Shown piece after piece: positions 38,820-49,987 of a stretch of 64,000 nt of DNA. Origin of the DNA: Sodalis glossinidius str. 'morsitans'. GTDB taxonomy: Bacteria; Pseudomonadota; Gammaproteobacteria; Enterobacterales; Enterobacteriaceae. The position numbers and the translations under genes are program-made. The stretch spans positions 558,001 to 622,000 of the forward strand of contig NC_007712.1 in the NCBI RefSeq assembly GCF_000010085.1. The letters are read 5' to 3'. Below the pieces are notes generated by a model. The model saw only the letters and a program-made list of their open reading frames with translations, had not been told where the DNA came from and did not search any database. Each line of letters starts with the position of its first letter. Position 1 is the stretch's first letter.

Positions 38820-41480
38820 ATGACGGATGAACCCCTGCGTCCCGATCCGGACGTATTGCTGGCGCAGGCCGATAATGACGGCCGCGGTAAGCTGAAAATC
38901 TATTTTGGTGCCTGCGCGGGGGTGGGTAAAACCTGGGCAATGCTACAGGAGGTGTGCCGGCTGAGGGCGCAGGGGCTGGATGTGGTGGCAGGCGTCGTGG
39001 AAACCCACGGCCGTCAGGAGACCGCGGCGCTTCTGGAGGGGTTGGAGGTGCTCAAGCCGCGAGTCACCGGTCGGCGACGCCAGCAGGCGTTCGATCTGGA
39101 CGCCGCGCTGGCGCGACACCCCGCAGTCATTCTGATGGACGAGCTCGCCCATTCCAATGCGCCGGGCGTCCGGCATCCCAAACGCTGGAAGGATATTGAA
39201 GAACTTCTTAAAGCGGGCATCGATGTCCTGACTACCGTGAACGTGCAGCATCTGGAAAGCCTGAATGACGTGGTCAGCGGCGTGACCGGCGTGCGGGTGC
39301 GGGAAACGGCATCGGATCCGTTTTTCGACGCCGCCGCGGAAGTGGTGCTGGTAGATTTGCCGCTGGACGATTTGCTGGTGCGGCTCAAACAGGGCAAGGT
39401 GTACGTCGGCGACCGCGCTGAACGGGCGATCGAGAATTTTTTCCGCAAAGGGAATTTGTTTGCGTTACGCGAGCTGGCGCTGCGGCGCACGGCCGATCGC
39501 GTCGATGGTCAGATATGCGCCTGGCGGGACGCCCGCGGACGCGAGGAGAAAGTCTGGCATACGCGGGATGCGGTGCTATTGTGCATCGGCGCCAGTACCG
39601 GCAGCGAAAAGCTGGTTCGCACCGCAGCAAGGCTGGCCGCCAAACTCGGCAGCGAGTGGCATGCCGTTACGGTTGAGACGCCGACGCTCTACCGCCGGGG
39701 AGAAGCGCAACGGCGCGTGACGCTGCGTACGCTGCAGCTGGCGCAAAAGATGGGCGCCGTCACCGCTACCCTGTCGCGGACCCCGACGAGGCAATGGCGG
39801 TGCTGCGTTACGCGCGCGAGCATAATTTGGGCAAAATTATCCTGGGCCTGCCGCCGCAGCGCCGCTGGCGTTTCGCCAACCGTTTCACCCGTCGCCTAAG
39901 CCGCCTCGGCCCAGATGTGGATCTGATCGTCGTGGCGTTGGATCGCCGATGAGGCCCGTGGCGTGACCAACGGCTGGCGGCAGAATATGCGCGGCGCGTT
40001 GACGGCGGGGGAGCTGTGCGGTTTGATTACGCTGTTATGCCAATGGCTTGTGCCCGGCGTTTCGCCGATTAACCTGGTGATGATTTATCTGCTGGGGGTA
40101 GTGTTGATAGCTATCGCCTTCGGCAGGATACCGTCGGTGTGGCGGCGGCGTTATTGAATATCGTGGCGTTCGATCTGTTCTTCGTCGCGCCGGCCGGCTC
40201 GTTTGCCGTTTCGGATGCCGAGTATCTGGTGACCTTTACCGTGATGCTGGCGGTCGGCTTGCTCACCGGCAACATGACGGCGGGCGTACGTTACCAGGCC
40301 CGCGTCGCCCGGTACCGGGAACAGCGGGCGCGCTATCTGTATGAAATGGCCGATGGCCTGAGCCGGGTACGCCAGCCGGAGGCAATCGCGCAAATCTGCC
40401 AGCGGGTGGTGAGCGCGGCGCTCTGGCCCGCTGTGAAATCTGGCTGCCCGACAAACAGGGCGAGCTGCATGCCCCGGCCCAGAGTATGATGCACACCGTA
40501 CCGGATGCGGCGATTGTCAAATGGAGTTTCGATAAAGAGCAGGTGGCCGGCGTCGGTACCGACACGCTGCCCGGTGTCCCCTATAAAATTTTGCCGCTTA
40601 TCTTATCGGGGCGGACTTGAGATTGTTGATTATCGAACCAAGCAATGTGCGGCATCTGATGATTCCAGAACAGCAGCGTTTGTTGGAGACGTTTTTAGTG
40701 CTTATCGCCGGCGCGGTGGAGCGTCTTGAGCTGACGCTCCACGAGCAGTCGTCGCGCCTGGCGGAGGAGCGCGAAGAACTGCGTATCGCTGTTGGCGGTG
40801 CTGTCCCACGATTTGCGCACGCCGCTTACGGTATTGTTCGGCAGGCGGAAATTTTGATGCTTAATCTCTCGTCCGAGGGTTCGCGCTACATTCATCAGGC
40901 TGGCGAATTGCGCCAGCAAACGCTGAGCACCATTCGGCTGGTAAATAATATCCTGGATATGGCGCGCATTGAGGCCGATGGTTTTCGTGCACAAACGGAC
41001 TGGATTGCGCTAGAAGAGGTGATCGGCAGCGCGCTGAAATCTCTGGAAAGTATCCTTTCGCCGCGCCAGGTCCGGCTGGATTTACCCCATGAAATGATCC
41101 TGCTGCAGGCGGATGGGCCGCTATTGGAGCGCGTATTTGTCAACTTGCTGGAAAATGCGCATAAATATGCCGGCCCGGAGGCGGAAATCGGCATTCAGGT
41201 GGAGAAACACGCGGATAGCTTAAAAATATCGGTGTGGGATACGGGCCCGGGCCTTCCGGCTGGCAAGGAAAAATAGTTGTTCGACAAATTTACCCGTGGT
41301 CATCAGGAATCGGCCATTCCCGGTGTCGGTATGGGACTGGCGATTTGCCGAGCCATCGTCGAGATGCATCATGGCGAGATTTATGCGGCTAACCGCCCGA
41401 CGGGCGGCGCCTGCTTTACCCTTATTCTTCCCCTGCCGCCCGCCCTTGCGCTGGAGGAACTTTTACAGGAGGATGCGTGA
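38820..41480 (+). pseudogene. kdpD: KdpD, potassium sensor histidine kinase, broken
   Basis: The N-terminal KdpD domain is long and clear, with Walker A GACAGVGKT and DELAHSNAPGVRHPKRW. An indel near 39780 moves to AVLRYAREHNLGKIILGLPP. The membrane region is split between 39963-40157 and 40139-40489. Further shifts occur near 40430 and 40615. At the H box, a one-base indel disrupts LSHDLRTPLTVLFG. TAG at 41274-41276 precedes LFDKFTRGHQESAIPGVGMG. At least six lesions; it cannot sense or phosphorylate. Overlaps kdpE by 4 bp. Confidence 0.93.
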
Positions 41481-42146
41481 AAACTTTATTGATTATCGAC
41501 GACGAAAAGCACATCTGCCGGTTTTTGCGCGCGTCTTTGGAAAGCGACGACATTAAGGTCTTTGAGGCGGAAACCCTGGCTCGCGGGTTGAGTACCGCCG
41601 CATCGCGCCAGCCCGACTTGGTGATTTTAGATTTAGGTTTGCCTGATGGCGACGGGGTGACCTTTATACGTGAATTCCGCCAGTGGAGCGATAAACCCAT
41701 TATTTTCCTGTCCGCGCGCGTGGGTGAGGACGATAAAATTGAGGCGCTGGATGCGGGTGCCGATGATTTTCTCTGTAAGCCGTTCGGCATGGGAGAGCTT
41801 CAGGCCCGGGTGCGGTGGCGCTCGCTGCGCAGAGGGGAAAATGCGCGCGAACAGGTGATTAGCTTTGGCGACGTGACGGTCAATCTCAGCGCGCATACGG
41901 TAACACGTGCCGGTAACGTGCTTCATCTTACGCCGACGGAGTGCCGCCTGCTTGCCCTGCTGGTCAGTAACCCCGGCAAGGTGCTGACGCAGGCGCATAT
42001 CTTAAAACAGGTGTGGGGACCGACGGCGGATAACAGTCAATATTTGCGTATTTACATGGGCCATTTGCGTCACAAATTGGAGTCCGATCCTGCCCCAGCC
42101 GCAGCACTTTATGACCGAAAATGGGGTGGGTTACCACTTCGTTTGA
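41477..42146 (+). pseudogene. kdpE: KdpE response regulator, C-terminal frameshift
   Basis: OmpR-family regulator with the receiver domain (LLIIDDEKHICRFLRASLES, phospho-acceptor in LVILDLGLPDGDG, Lys in FLCKPFG) and the winged-helix DNA-binding domain (HLTPTECRLLALLVSNPGKV). The frame is open to 42202, but a one-base loss near 42095 replaces the normal ending. In the other frame the expected QPQHFMTENGVGYHFV is present, ending at TGA 42144-42146. The lost part is the recognition wing, so DNA binding is probably impaired though not certainly abolished. Confidence 0.88.
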
Positions 42147-42362
42147 CCGTTGGCGGCGCGGTTGCCGCTTCATCAGGGTACCCGCCCTTCTACCTGTTTT
42201 AACTCCGGCTGCCTCTGTACGCTTACTCGCTGCTGCGTTGCAGCGACAGCGGTTTCCCCGTCCGTTATTGCGCCAGGCGCCCGCCGCCGACGTCGTATAG
42301 GCGTCAACGGCCGGTGGCATTATGCTTAATGGCCCCCGTGCGGGGAACAGAGGAGTGCTAAC

Positions 42363-43157
42363 GTGTCTATGATTGACAACATCAACCCCGGCCGATTGCA
42401 GCAGCGGATTCGCCATGCGCTGCGTTTTCGCCATCTGACGGTGGCGGAAAAAACACGGGTGGCACAGCGTTTTTACCGCATCGTTTTCACCGGTGAAGGC
42501 CTGGCCGGATTCCTTTCTACCGGTTTCGACGACCACGTTAAGGTCTTTTCCCCCGATGCTGTCGGCGAATTACGGCTGCCCACCGTTATCGACGAGGGCA
42601 TCGTCTGGCAGGACGGCGTGCGGCCGGCGGCCCGGGATTATACGCCGCTGGCCTTTGACGCCGCAGGCAATCGTCTTACCCTTGATTTCTATATTCATCC
42701 AGTAGGCGTGGCCAGCGATTGGGCTAGCCGGGCGCAGCCGGGAGACACCTCGGCGTTAGGAGGCCCGCGGGATTCGCTGGTGGTGCCTGAGGATTATGCT
42801 TTTCAACTGTATGTTTGCGACGAAACTGGCTTGCCGGCGTTGAAACGCTGATTGCAAACGCTACAGGCCGCTGATGTCCACCTGTATATTCTGACCGATA
42901 CCGCGGTGGGAGAGGCTTATCTGGGGGATGCCGGTAGCGCCAGAGTGACCTGGCTTGGCGATGGCGACCTGCCGGGGGCGCAAGATCCTGCTGCGCTTAT
43001 CGCTGCCCTGGATGCCCTGCCGTTGCCTGACGAAGACTATTTCATTTGGCTGACGGGGGAAGAGCAGCGGGTCAAACGGCTCAGCGATTATTTCATCGGC
43101 CAGCGCCGGCGCGAGGCGTCGTGCGTGAATGTGGTCGCTTACTGGCACCAGAAATAG
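42363..43157 (+). pseudogene. Siderophore-interacting FAD protein (YqjH/ViuB family), one nonsense codon
   Basis: A continuous frame interrupted only by TGA at 42849-42851. N-terminal FAD-binding part: VKVFSPD and RDYTPLAFD (the RDYTP motif), LGGPRDSLVVPEDYAFQLYV for the isoalloxazine site. C-terminal NAD(P)H part after the stop: DEDYFIWLTGEEQRVKRLSD and the terminal VVAYWHQK. Such enzymes reduce ferric-siderophore complexes in the cytoplasm. It precedes a YqjI-like regulator, as yqjH and yqjI are neighbours in E. coli. Confidence 0.82.
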
Positions 43158-43255
43158 CCCGTATGTCCAGCGGATAGTGTGCCGCCGCCCGTGTTGAATT
43201 TTCACGGACGGCGGACTACTATCAACCCCCCCCTTGTGATGGCAGGCCCGGACAG

Positions 43256-43788
43256 GTGATGAAACCCGATCAGAATACTTCCCCGCTGACAGCCTATAAC
43301 GAGCGCCGCGCCGGGTACGCCAACGCGCGCAGGAAACGACGGGAAAAAATGTTGGCCGCCAGCGAAATGCGCCTGCTGATCCTGCATTTTCTCGCCCAGG
43401 GACCGGCCCACGGCTATGAGCTTATTAAAGCTATCGAAGATCTGTCCAAGGGTGAATATACCCCTAGTCCCGGCATTATTTACCCTAATCTGACGCTGCT
43501 CGAAGAAACAGGTTGTATTCGCGTGCTGGATGAGGGTGATAAGCGTAAAGCGTATGTGATCGACCGCCAGGGGCATATATTGTTACAGGAAAGCCAAGCG
43601 GTGTTAACTATTCTTATCCATCGATTAACATCATTAATAATCGTAGCATCCCTGAAGTTGAACGGGCTATTCATAATATGAAATCGGCGATAAATACCCA
43701 TCTCTCGCAGTCAAATATATCAAAGACCGCCATGCATGCCATAATAGACGCTATGGATGAAGCCGCCAAAAAAATAGAACGCAGTTGA
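43256..43788 (+). pseudogene. PadR-family regulator, YqjI-like, 3' frameshift
   Basis: The main frame from 43256 has the PadR winged helix: EMRLLILHFLAQGPAHGYEL, IKAIEDLSKGEYTPSPGIIY. E. coli YqjI has GNYTPSPGVIYP at the same place. An indel near 43610 diverts the frame; the true tail, IHNMKSAINTHLSQSNISKT to AAKKIERS, ends at TGA 43786-43788 in another frame and matches the YqjI C-terminus. YqjI represses yqjH in response to nickel. The His-rich N-terminus of E. coli YqjI is absent here, so metal sensing may have differed. Confidence 0.75.
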
Positions 43789-43971
43789 TTGTAAAGTAAT
43801 TATCCCCCCTTTTTCTGCCAGGTTGTATTTCTATTCCCCTTTCGTTTTGTTATTTTATTCCCTATACTAAAAAGGTTTGGTTAAAGAATATAAACGGTAG
43901 TTTCCCCTCTAATTTAATGGCATTATAGTGCAGGCCAATTAATCCGTTTCACACCAGTCGCCGGAGGGAAT

Positions 43972-45454
43972 ATGTCAGATAAGAAAGAAACGGCCCCGAA
44001 TGATTTACGTTCAGCCATTGAATTACTAAAAAATAGAGACGGGGAATTTGTCACAACAGATATTGAAGTTGATCCCCACGCCGAGATATCCGGCGTTATC
44101 GCTATGTTGGCGCGGGGGGGCCACCTGCGAGCATCCGACCCGTAAAGAGCCGGCGATGATGTTCAGCAAGATTAAAGGTTTCCCTGATTTGCGCGTGGTA
44201 ACCGGATTGATGTCGACCCGCGAACGCGTCGGCCATTTGCTGAATTGTGCGCCGGAAAAGCTAGGTTTTTTACTGCGTGATTCAGTGCATCACGCCATTC
44301 CGCCGGTGGTGGTCTCAACGCGGCCGGTTTGTCAGTAAGTGGTTCATTACGCCGAGGACCCGGCATTCGATTTACGCACTTTACTTCCCGCGTCCACCAA
44401 TACCGAAGAAGATGCCAGCCCTTATTTCACTATGGGCATGTGTTACGCCTCGGATCCCGAAACGCATGAATACGATATCACCATCCACCGGTTATGTATC
44501 CAGAGTCGGGATGAGTTGTCGATGTGGCTTACGCCCGGTCGTCATATTGATGCTTTCCGCGAAAAGGCGGAACAGGAGGGAAAGGCATTGCCGATTTCTA
44601 TCAGCATCGGTGTCGATCCGGCGGTAGAAATCGCGGCCTGCTTCGAGCCGCCCACCACGCCATTGGGCTTCAATGAACTCAGCATTGCCGGTATGCTGCG
44701 GGGTAAACTGGTAGAACTGACGCCGTGTTTGACTATTAATGAGCACGCCATTGCCCATGCGGAAATCGTTATCGAAGGCGAACTGCTACCGCATGTGCGG
44801 GTGCGTGAAGATCAGAATACCCACACGGGTAAAGCGATGCCGGAATTCCCGGGCTATACCGGGGAAGCCAAAGAGGCGCTACCGGTAATCAAAGTGAAAG
44901 CGGTGACGCATCGGCGCCAGCTGATTTTGCAAACCACGCTGGGACCGAGCGGCGAGCATGTCAGCATGGCGGGAATTCCTACCGAAGCCAGCATCCTCGA
45001 TATGCTCGATCGCGCCATGCCGGGCCGGGTCCTGAATGTCAATGCGCATACCGCCGGCGGGGGTAAACTACTGGCGGTGATACAATTTCGCAAAGCATCA
45101 CCGGTGGATGAAGGCCGCCAGCGGCAGGCCGCGCTCATTGCTTTCGCCGCATTTTCGGAACTAAAGCAGGTGATTATGGTTGATGAAGATGTCGATATTT
45201 TTGACACTGACGACATTCTCTGGGCGATGCAAACCCGCTATCAGGGTGATGTGGATACCGTTTTCATTCCCGGTGTCCGCTGCCATCCGCTCGATCCTTC
45301 CCAGACGCCGGCCTATAGCCCGAGCATTCTTCAGCAGGGGATGACCTGTAAAACCATCTTCGATTGCACGGTTCCTTGGCATCTCAAGGCGCAGTTTGAA
45401 CGATCCAAGTTCAAACAGGTGGATGTAACACGTTTTTTGCCCAATTTTGCATAA
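43972..45454 (+). pseudogene. UbiD-family (prenyl-FMN) decarboxylase, broken
   Basis: ATG 43972 after a GGAGGG ribosome-binding site. The first 50 codons (DLRSAIELLKNRDGEFVTTD) are in one frame, an indel in a run of G near 44118 shifts to FSKIKGFPDLRVVTGLMSTR, and TAA at 44336-44338 stops it. The remaining 371 codons are open and typical of UbiD: LPISISIGVDPAVEIAACF, ELLPHVRVREDQNTHTGKAM, VNAHTAGGGKLLAVIQFRKA, QVIMVDEDVDIFDTDDILWA. Such enzymes decarboxylate aromatic or unsaturated acids using prenylated FMN. Substrate unknown; the neighbour set is not that of ubiquinone synthesis. Confidence 0.8.
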
Positions 45455-45465
45455 GTGAGGCGGTT

Positions 45466-45660
45466 GTGGGTAAACGGCGCATTATTGTCGGTATCAGCGG
45501 CGCGTCAGGTTTTCAGTATGGAATGAAAGCGCTAACGCTTTTGCGCGAGCAGGATATCGAAGTGCATCTGGTGGTGACCAAAGGCGCGGAAATCACCCGC
45601 GCGCTGGATCTGTTTGATCTGGATGTTGGGGGCCTCACGCGCTGGGGCGAACAGAAATAG
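45466..45660 (+). pseudogene. UbiX-like flavin prenyltransferase, truncated
   Basis: Only 64 residues: RRIIVGISGASGFQYGMKAL, then VHLVVTKGAEITRALD, which is the FMN-binding start of UbiX/Pad1 proteins (usually about 190 residues). It ends in TAG with no continuation before the next gene at 45680, so about two thirds is deleted. It would have made the prenyl-FMN cofactor for the UbiD protein encoded 11 bp upstream. Confidence 0.78.
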
Positions 45661-45679
45661 CGATAATGAGGAGTAAACA

Positions 45680-46315
45680 ATGGTAGTGGGCCCGTTTGTC
45701 AATGGAAGTTCGGTTCTGATAGGGGGGCGGGGCTTATTGGGGCGTTTCTGGGCACTAAAGTGCCCGAAAGGCTGAGCCTTGCGCTGCCGATGACCTTTGG
45801 TTTGTCATCCATGGGTCTGGGTATTGTCCTGATTGGTAAAATTCATAGCCTGCTGGCGGTGGTACTGGCGCTTATCATCGGTAGCGCGCTGGGGGAATGG
45901 ATATTTTTAGAAAAAAATCGGCACCTTGGGAAATCTGGCGAAAGGGTTGGTTAGCCGCTTCCAAACCGCTGACGCGGACATGGATCCCTTGGTGTTCACC
46001 GAAAAATATGTTGCCATTATGGTGCTGTTTTGCGCCAGCGGAACCGGCATTATAGGCGCCATGACCGAAGGTATGACCCACGATCCCAATATTCTGTTGG
46101 TCAAATCGATTATGGATATTTTTACCGCCGCCATTTTCGCTACGGTGCTCGGCTATGCGGTAGCGGTGATTGCCATTCCGCAATTAATCATTCAACTGCT
46201 GCTGGCCGCGGGTTTCCGTATCGCCGGGATTAAGTCGTTTCCGGTCGCGAATATGCTGCCGGCGCTGATCCTGGTCATGCCGGTGTCTTATCTTTGGACG
46301 CTGCTGATTCATTAA
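45680..46315 (+). pseudogene. DUF554 membrane protein, frameshifted
   Basis: Starts VVGPFVNGSSVLIGG, then shifts (run of six G at 45722) to GAFLGTKVPERLSLALPMTF and GLSSMGLGIVLIGKI. A second shift near 45925 leads to NLAKGLVSRFQTADADMDPL and the hydrophobic C-terminal half (MVLFCASGTGIIGAMTEGMT). This is the DUF554 (YqgA-like) family of six- to seven-helix inner-membrane proteins, probably transporters of unknown substrate. Confidence 0.75.
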
Positions 46316-46388
46316 CGTCCGGCGACACGCGGATGACGCCGGTTTGTGCATGATAAGCCCAGCGCCCGATCTGCACAGAGGAGGTACT

Positions 46389-47260
46389 TTGGATCTAAAA
46401 AGGCTGCAGTATTTTTGCACCATAGAGGAACAGGGCTCCATCAGTAAGGCCGCGAAGCTATTGAATATGGCGCAACCGCCGCTGGGCAAGCGTTTACAGG
46501 AAATGGAAAACGAAATCGGGCCCCTCTGTTCATCCGCACCCCGCGGAGAATACGATTAACCGATGCGTGCACCTTTTTGTATCGTCAAGCCTGCGACATT
46601 CTCAGTAAGGTTAACAGTCTTGAGCAGCAAACCCGTCAGATAGCGACCCGCAAAAAGTGGGTCGTCTCGATCGGTGTTTCCTATTTATTTCTGCGCTACT
46701 TCACAACGTTGTTGCTGGATTATTACCGCTAGCGGCCGGAATGGGATATTCATATTCTGGTGTCGAATTCCAGCCATCTGGAGAAGATGCTGCTCAATCA
46801 CGTTATCGATATCGCTTTGATGCATTGTCCCGCCGATAAAACGCCTTGGTCCCTGTGGAAGCTGGCGCCCATCGACACGCTGGCCGTCATTTCCAGCCAG
46901 GACGCCGCGCGCTTCGCTGGCAGAGCAGTCAAATTCGACGATTTCAGCGGTTTGCCGCTTATTTTGCTGCACCGTATCGGCGGCGAAGGCACCTATGAAA
47001 AGCTGCGCAACATCCTGTACGAGACGCTGACACCGGTCAATATCAGTATCAAAGTCTCTGAACCCAGCCTGATTTTGGAAATGATGGAGCAGGGTTTTGA
47101 CGACGCCGCGTTTATTCCCCGATCGGAATTCGTGCCCAGTCCGCACGGTAAATATATCGCCTGCCCGCTAGCGGAGCCCTTGATGATTTACAAACCGGCG
47201 CTGGTGTCGCTGAGTACCGCCCGTGACAGCTTGCTATGGCGGTTGGGTGATGAGGTGTAG
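46389..47260 (+). pseudogene. LysR-family regulator, broken
   Basis: TTG 46389 after GAGGAGG-like sequence: LDLKRLQYFCTIEEQGSISK then AAKLLNMAQPPLGKRLQEME is a LysR helix-turn-helix. An indel near 46525 shifts frame, and a TAG follows in YYR-stop-RPEW (about 46732). The effector domain (HVIDIALMHCPADKTPWSLW, LILEMMEQGFDDAAFIPRSE) is open in 46760-47260. Its position at the end of the UbiD/UbiX/DUF554 group suggests it regulated it. Confidence 0.8.
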
Positions 47261-47595
47261 CGGCAGTTTGACACTTTTACCGAAGGTGGCGGGTGTCATG
47301 GCCGCAGTGGTCCCAACACCGGCGCTACCCGGTGTGGCGTGCCCGATGTCGATGGCCGGAGGCGGCCGGGGACATTAATGAACAAGAATTCGGCAAACGC
47401 GTTTACCAGGCCAACGCAGATCTTGCCATGAATGCGAAACCCCGCCATAATAGGACTGATTCCCACTGCGGGAATAGGAAAAGCATCATTATTCATAGAG
47501 CTATAATTATATGACTGGTGTTTTTCCATTCTGATCCATCACATGGCGCCGACCGGAATACCCGGCTGATAGTGCTACCGGTAAGTGTTGACCCA

Positions 47596-47670
47596 GCGGG
47601 AATAGCTCAGTGGTAGAGCACAACCTTGCCAAGGTTGGGGTCGCGAGTTCGAGCCTCGTTTCCCGCTCCA
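47596..47670 (+). tRNA. glyX: tRNA-Gly (GCC), copy 2
   Basis: 75 nt, identical to copy 1, encoded CCA, anticodon GCC. No recognisable sigma-70 promoter lies in the 60 bp upstream, unlike copy 1. The bases after the gene (AATTTC) are the same as after copy 1, which fits duplication or an original tandem array. The stretch 47261-47595 upstream holds no gene I can support. Confidence 0.96.
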
Positions 47671-47812
47671 ATTTCATCTCTTGATCGCTTTCCTTGTTTG
47701 CAGCTTTCATGGCTTCGCTTTTACTGCCTCCACTGCTTGCTTTACCGCCACTGGTGTCCGCGTTTAAGGGAGGAGAGCCGCGGCGTGGCATGCTTCGCCG
47801 TCTAGCGTCAAT

Positions 47813-49053
47813 TCAGGTTGCCGGTAACGCATTCACCTCGCAGGACATCGTTTCATGCAGCGGTTTGCCCAGGCTGAGTCGGATATACAGTTCTGCCTGA
47901 CTCTCTGTACTGAACGCCGGTTGTGAGGTAGGCACGGCGGCAGATTTTATCGGCAGAAAATTGCTGGTTTTGCTGGCAAGCTCCATATAATTACCGATAT
48001 CAAAACGCATGTAATTGTCGTAATGGGGCAGCAGCCGGAACAGTTCATCGAAAGCGAACGAGGAGGAGCATAGCACTCAGTCCGAGACGTCGAAGGCGAT
48101 GGAAGCGATACCGGAACCATCCTGAGCATTCTCTACATAGGGTAGACAAATGACATCGACCACAGCGATCAGATTGACGAACGCTTCATGATCATACTCC
48201 CCCATAAAAAACACCCGGTCTTCGAGTTTCGCTTCTTCAATCTTCGCCTGTAGCAAATGAGTGTAATAGCTGACCGTTTCATTTTTTCTGATGGATTGCG
48301 GATGCTGGCGTCCGAATAGCAGCAGTTTATAATTGTGCGGCAGGCAGGCCAATGCTCTGATTGCCAGGGAGTGACCTTTATATTCATTGATAAAGCCAAA
48401 CATGCCAATAATCTTCACATCCTTGCCAAATCGGTATTTCCTGCGAATAGCGTCCATGAGATCGAGCTTTATCTCGGTAGAGTCATCGACAATTTTCAAA
48501 GGATGAACTGCTACGTTGCGGTAGTTGTGATACATCTCAATCTACTCGCGGGCGCGTAGCGTATGAACAATGATATTGATATTGAGCTGTTTCAGGTAAT
48601 GAATCAGACGATGGTTAATCCGTATCGGGATATTTTGCCTGAGCGGCTCGACATACAGCTGTAACGTGCGCTTGAACGACAATTTCAGCGCTATTTTGAT
48701 TGCTTCGCAGTTTCGCTCAGTAGGCGGGGGCTGTGTAGGGTAATGCTGTTATTAGGATTGTCATCCAGCAATTTGCGGGTGCGGCGAAGAATATCGCCGG
48801 GCAGTGATCCGTACAGGCCTGATTCAAACTAAATATTCACCCCGTCAAAGGTCTTGAGCCGCGCGCAGATCTCATCAATATGTTCATCGGCCCTGGCGCG
48901 GATGGCCCGACTGGTCGATTGGGTCAGTAATAAATTCAGGCCCAGACATTCCACGTGATAGCCCATACGGCGCATTGAGTTCACCAATATTTAGGTGAAA
49001 TAAGAGTTGCCACAGCTTTCGGCGAAAGTCGATACGATGGCGATTCTTTTCAT
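47813..49053 (-). pseudogene. Glycosyltransferase, group 1 type, multiple nonsense codons
   Basis: ATG 49053 overlaps the previous stop by 4 bp: MKRIAIVSTFAESCGNSYFT then TAA. Further in-frame stops fall near 48830, 48710 and 48545, and TGA at 48077-48079. Readable blocks: VKIIGMFGFINEYKGHSLAI, YKLLLFGRQHP, RVFFMGEYDHEAFVNLIAVV and DVICLPYVENAQDGSGIASI, the GT4 acceptor and nucleotide-sugar motif (E-x7-E-like region altered). Last gene of the polysaccharide cluster. It would have added a sugar to a lipid-linked glycan. Confidence 0.75.
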
Positions 49054-49973
49054 TTGCGTATCCTGTCAGTATTTTGCCGATGCCAGTCGACCGTTTTTGC
49101 GATGGCATCATTAAGGTTGGACGAGGGGTGATAACCAAGTGCGCGCAGGTGGCTGATGTCGACGCTGCGGGGCGCGTCGGCGTCCCAGACGATATTCAGG
49201 CGGGATTGATAGCAAAGGTTGATTGCTGCAACCACCTGCGCCAGGGTAGATTCGTATCCGCTGGCGATATTAATCATACCGCTGCCGTGCAGAAAGGCGT
49301 GCAACACCGCCGCGCCGGCCTCTTTGCTAAACATGAAATCGCGGCTGGTTTCCAGCCGCCCCCATACAGGGAGACAGCGATCCTCTCGCCGGATACTGGC
49401 GGCGGCTTTTTCAATTAACGAGGGGATGACATGGACGCAGTGGATATCGAAGCGGTTGTTAGGACCGAACAGGTTGGTAAAAATACCGTAGCAGTAGTCA
49501 ATATCATATTCCCGCCGAAGGATTTCCAGATAGCCCAGCGCATGGCGCTTTGCCATACCATAACCATATTCACCGGAGTGAGGCGCACCACTGAAAAAAT
49601 ACGGCTCGGTTAACGGCAATGAATGGTATGGATAGCCATAGCCGGCAACGGTACTGGCAAAAAAGATTTTGCGCACCGGATATCGCTGACAGGTGAGAAG
49701 TAAATGCTGATTGATTAACGTATTGGTCGCGATAGCGTTTAACTGATTTTCCATGTTGCCTTGCAGACCGAACACCAGCGAGGCAAGATGGAATACGTAG
49801 TGCGGCCGATGGTGAGCAAAGAAATCGTCCACCTGTTGCCGGTTCAGCGCGTTCAATTCCTGGCGGGTCGGACAAAGGAAATGACAGTATCCTTGCGCCT
49901 GTAGAGCATGCCACAGGCCGTGGCCCAAAACGCCATTGGCGCCGGTAATAAGGATATTAGCGTCCAGTTCCAT
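49050..49973 (-). CDS. NAD-dependent sugar epimerase/reductase, GDP-L-fucose synthase-like
   Basis: 307 residues, intact. Rossmann motif ILITGANGVLGHGLW near the N-terminus, the SDR catalytic pair in YGYGMAKRHALGYLE (Tyr-x3-Lys), and NLFGPNNRFDIHCVHVIPSL, which matches the GDP-fucose synthase pattern. The enzyme would turn GDP-4-keto-6-deoxymannose, the product of Gmd, into GDP-L-fucose or a related 6-deoxyhexose. It lies between wzt and the glycosyltransferase. Because gmd is broken its substrate should be absent, so retention of the frame may be chance. A different reductase product (for example GDP-6-deoxytalose) cannot be excluded. Confidence 0.8.
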   Translation of the reverse strand: MELDANILITGANGVLGHGLWHALQAQGYCHFLCPTRQELNALNRQQVDDFFAHHRPHYVFHLASLVFGLQGNMENQLNAIATNTLINQHLLLTCQRYPVRKIFFASTVAGYGYPYHSLPLTEPYFFSGAPHSGEYGYGMAKRHALGYLEILRREYDIDYCYGIFTNLFGPNNRFDIHCVHVIPSLIEKAAASIRREDRCLPVWGRLETSRDFMFSKEAGAAVLHAFLHGSGMINIASGYESTLAQVVAAINLCYQSRLNIVWDADAPRSVDISHLRALGYHPSSNLNDAIAKTVDWHRQNTDRIRK

Positions 49974-49987
49974 TGCCCACTCCCTGT

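Noticed and set aside
34650..42146. Frameshifts as sequencing errors
   Set aside because: Housekeeping genes at both ends of the window have none, and many lesions are nonsense codons or clean deletions rather than homopolymer miscalls. A few homopolymer indels could still be errors.
47507..47791. Frame across the second tRNA-Gly with an apparent protein (RETRLELATPTLARLCSTTE)
   Set aside because: This is the usual false translation of a tRNA gene in reverse and occurs wherever the gene is present.
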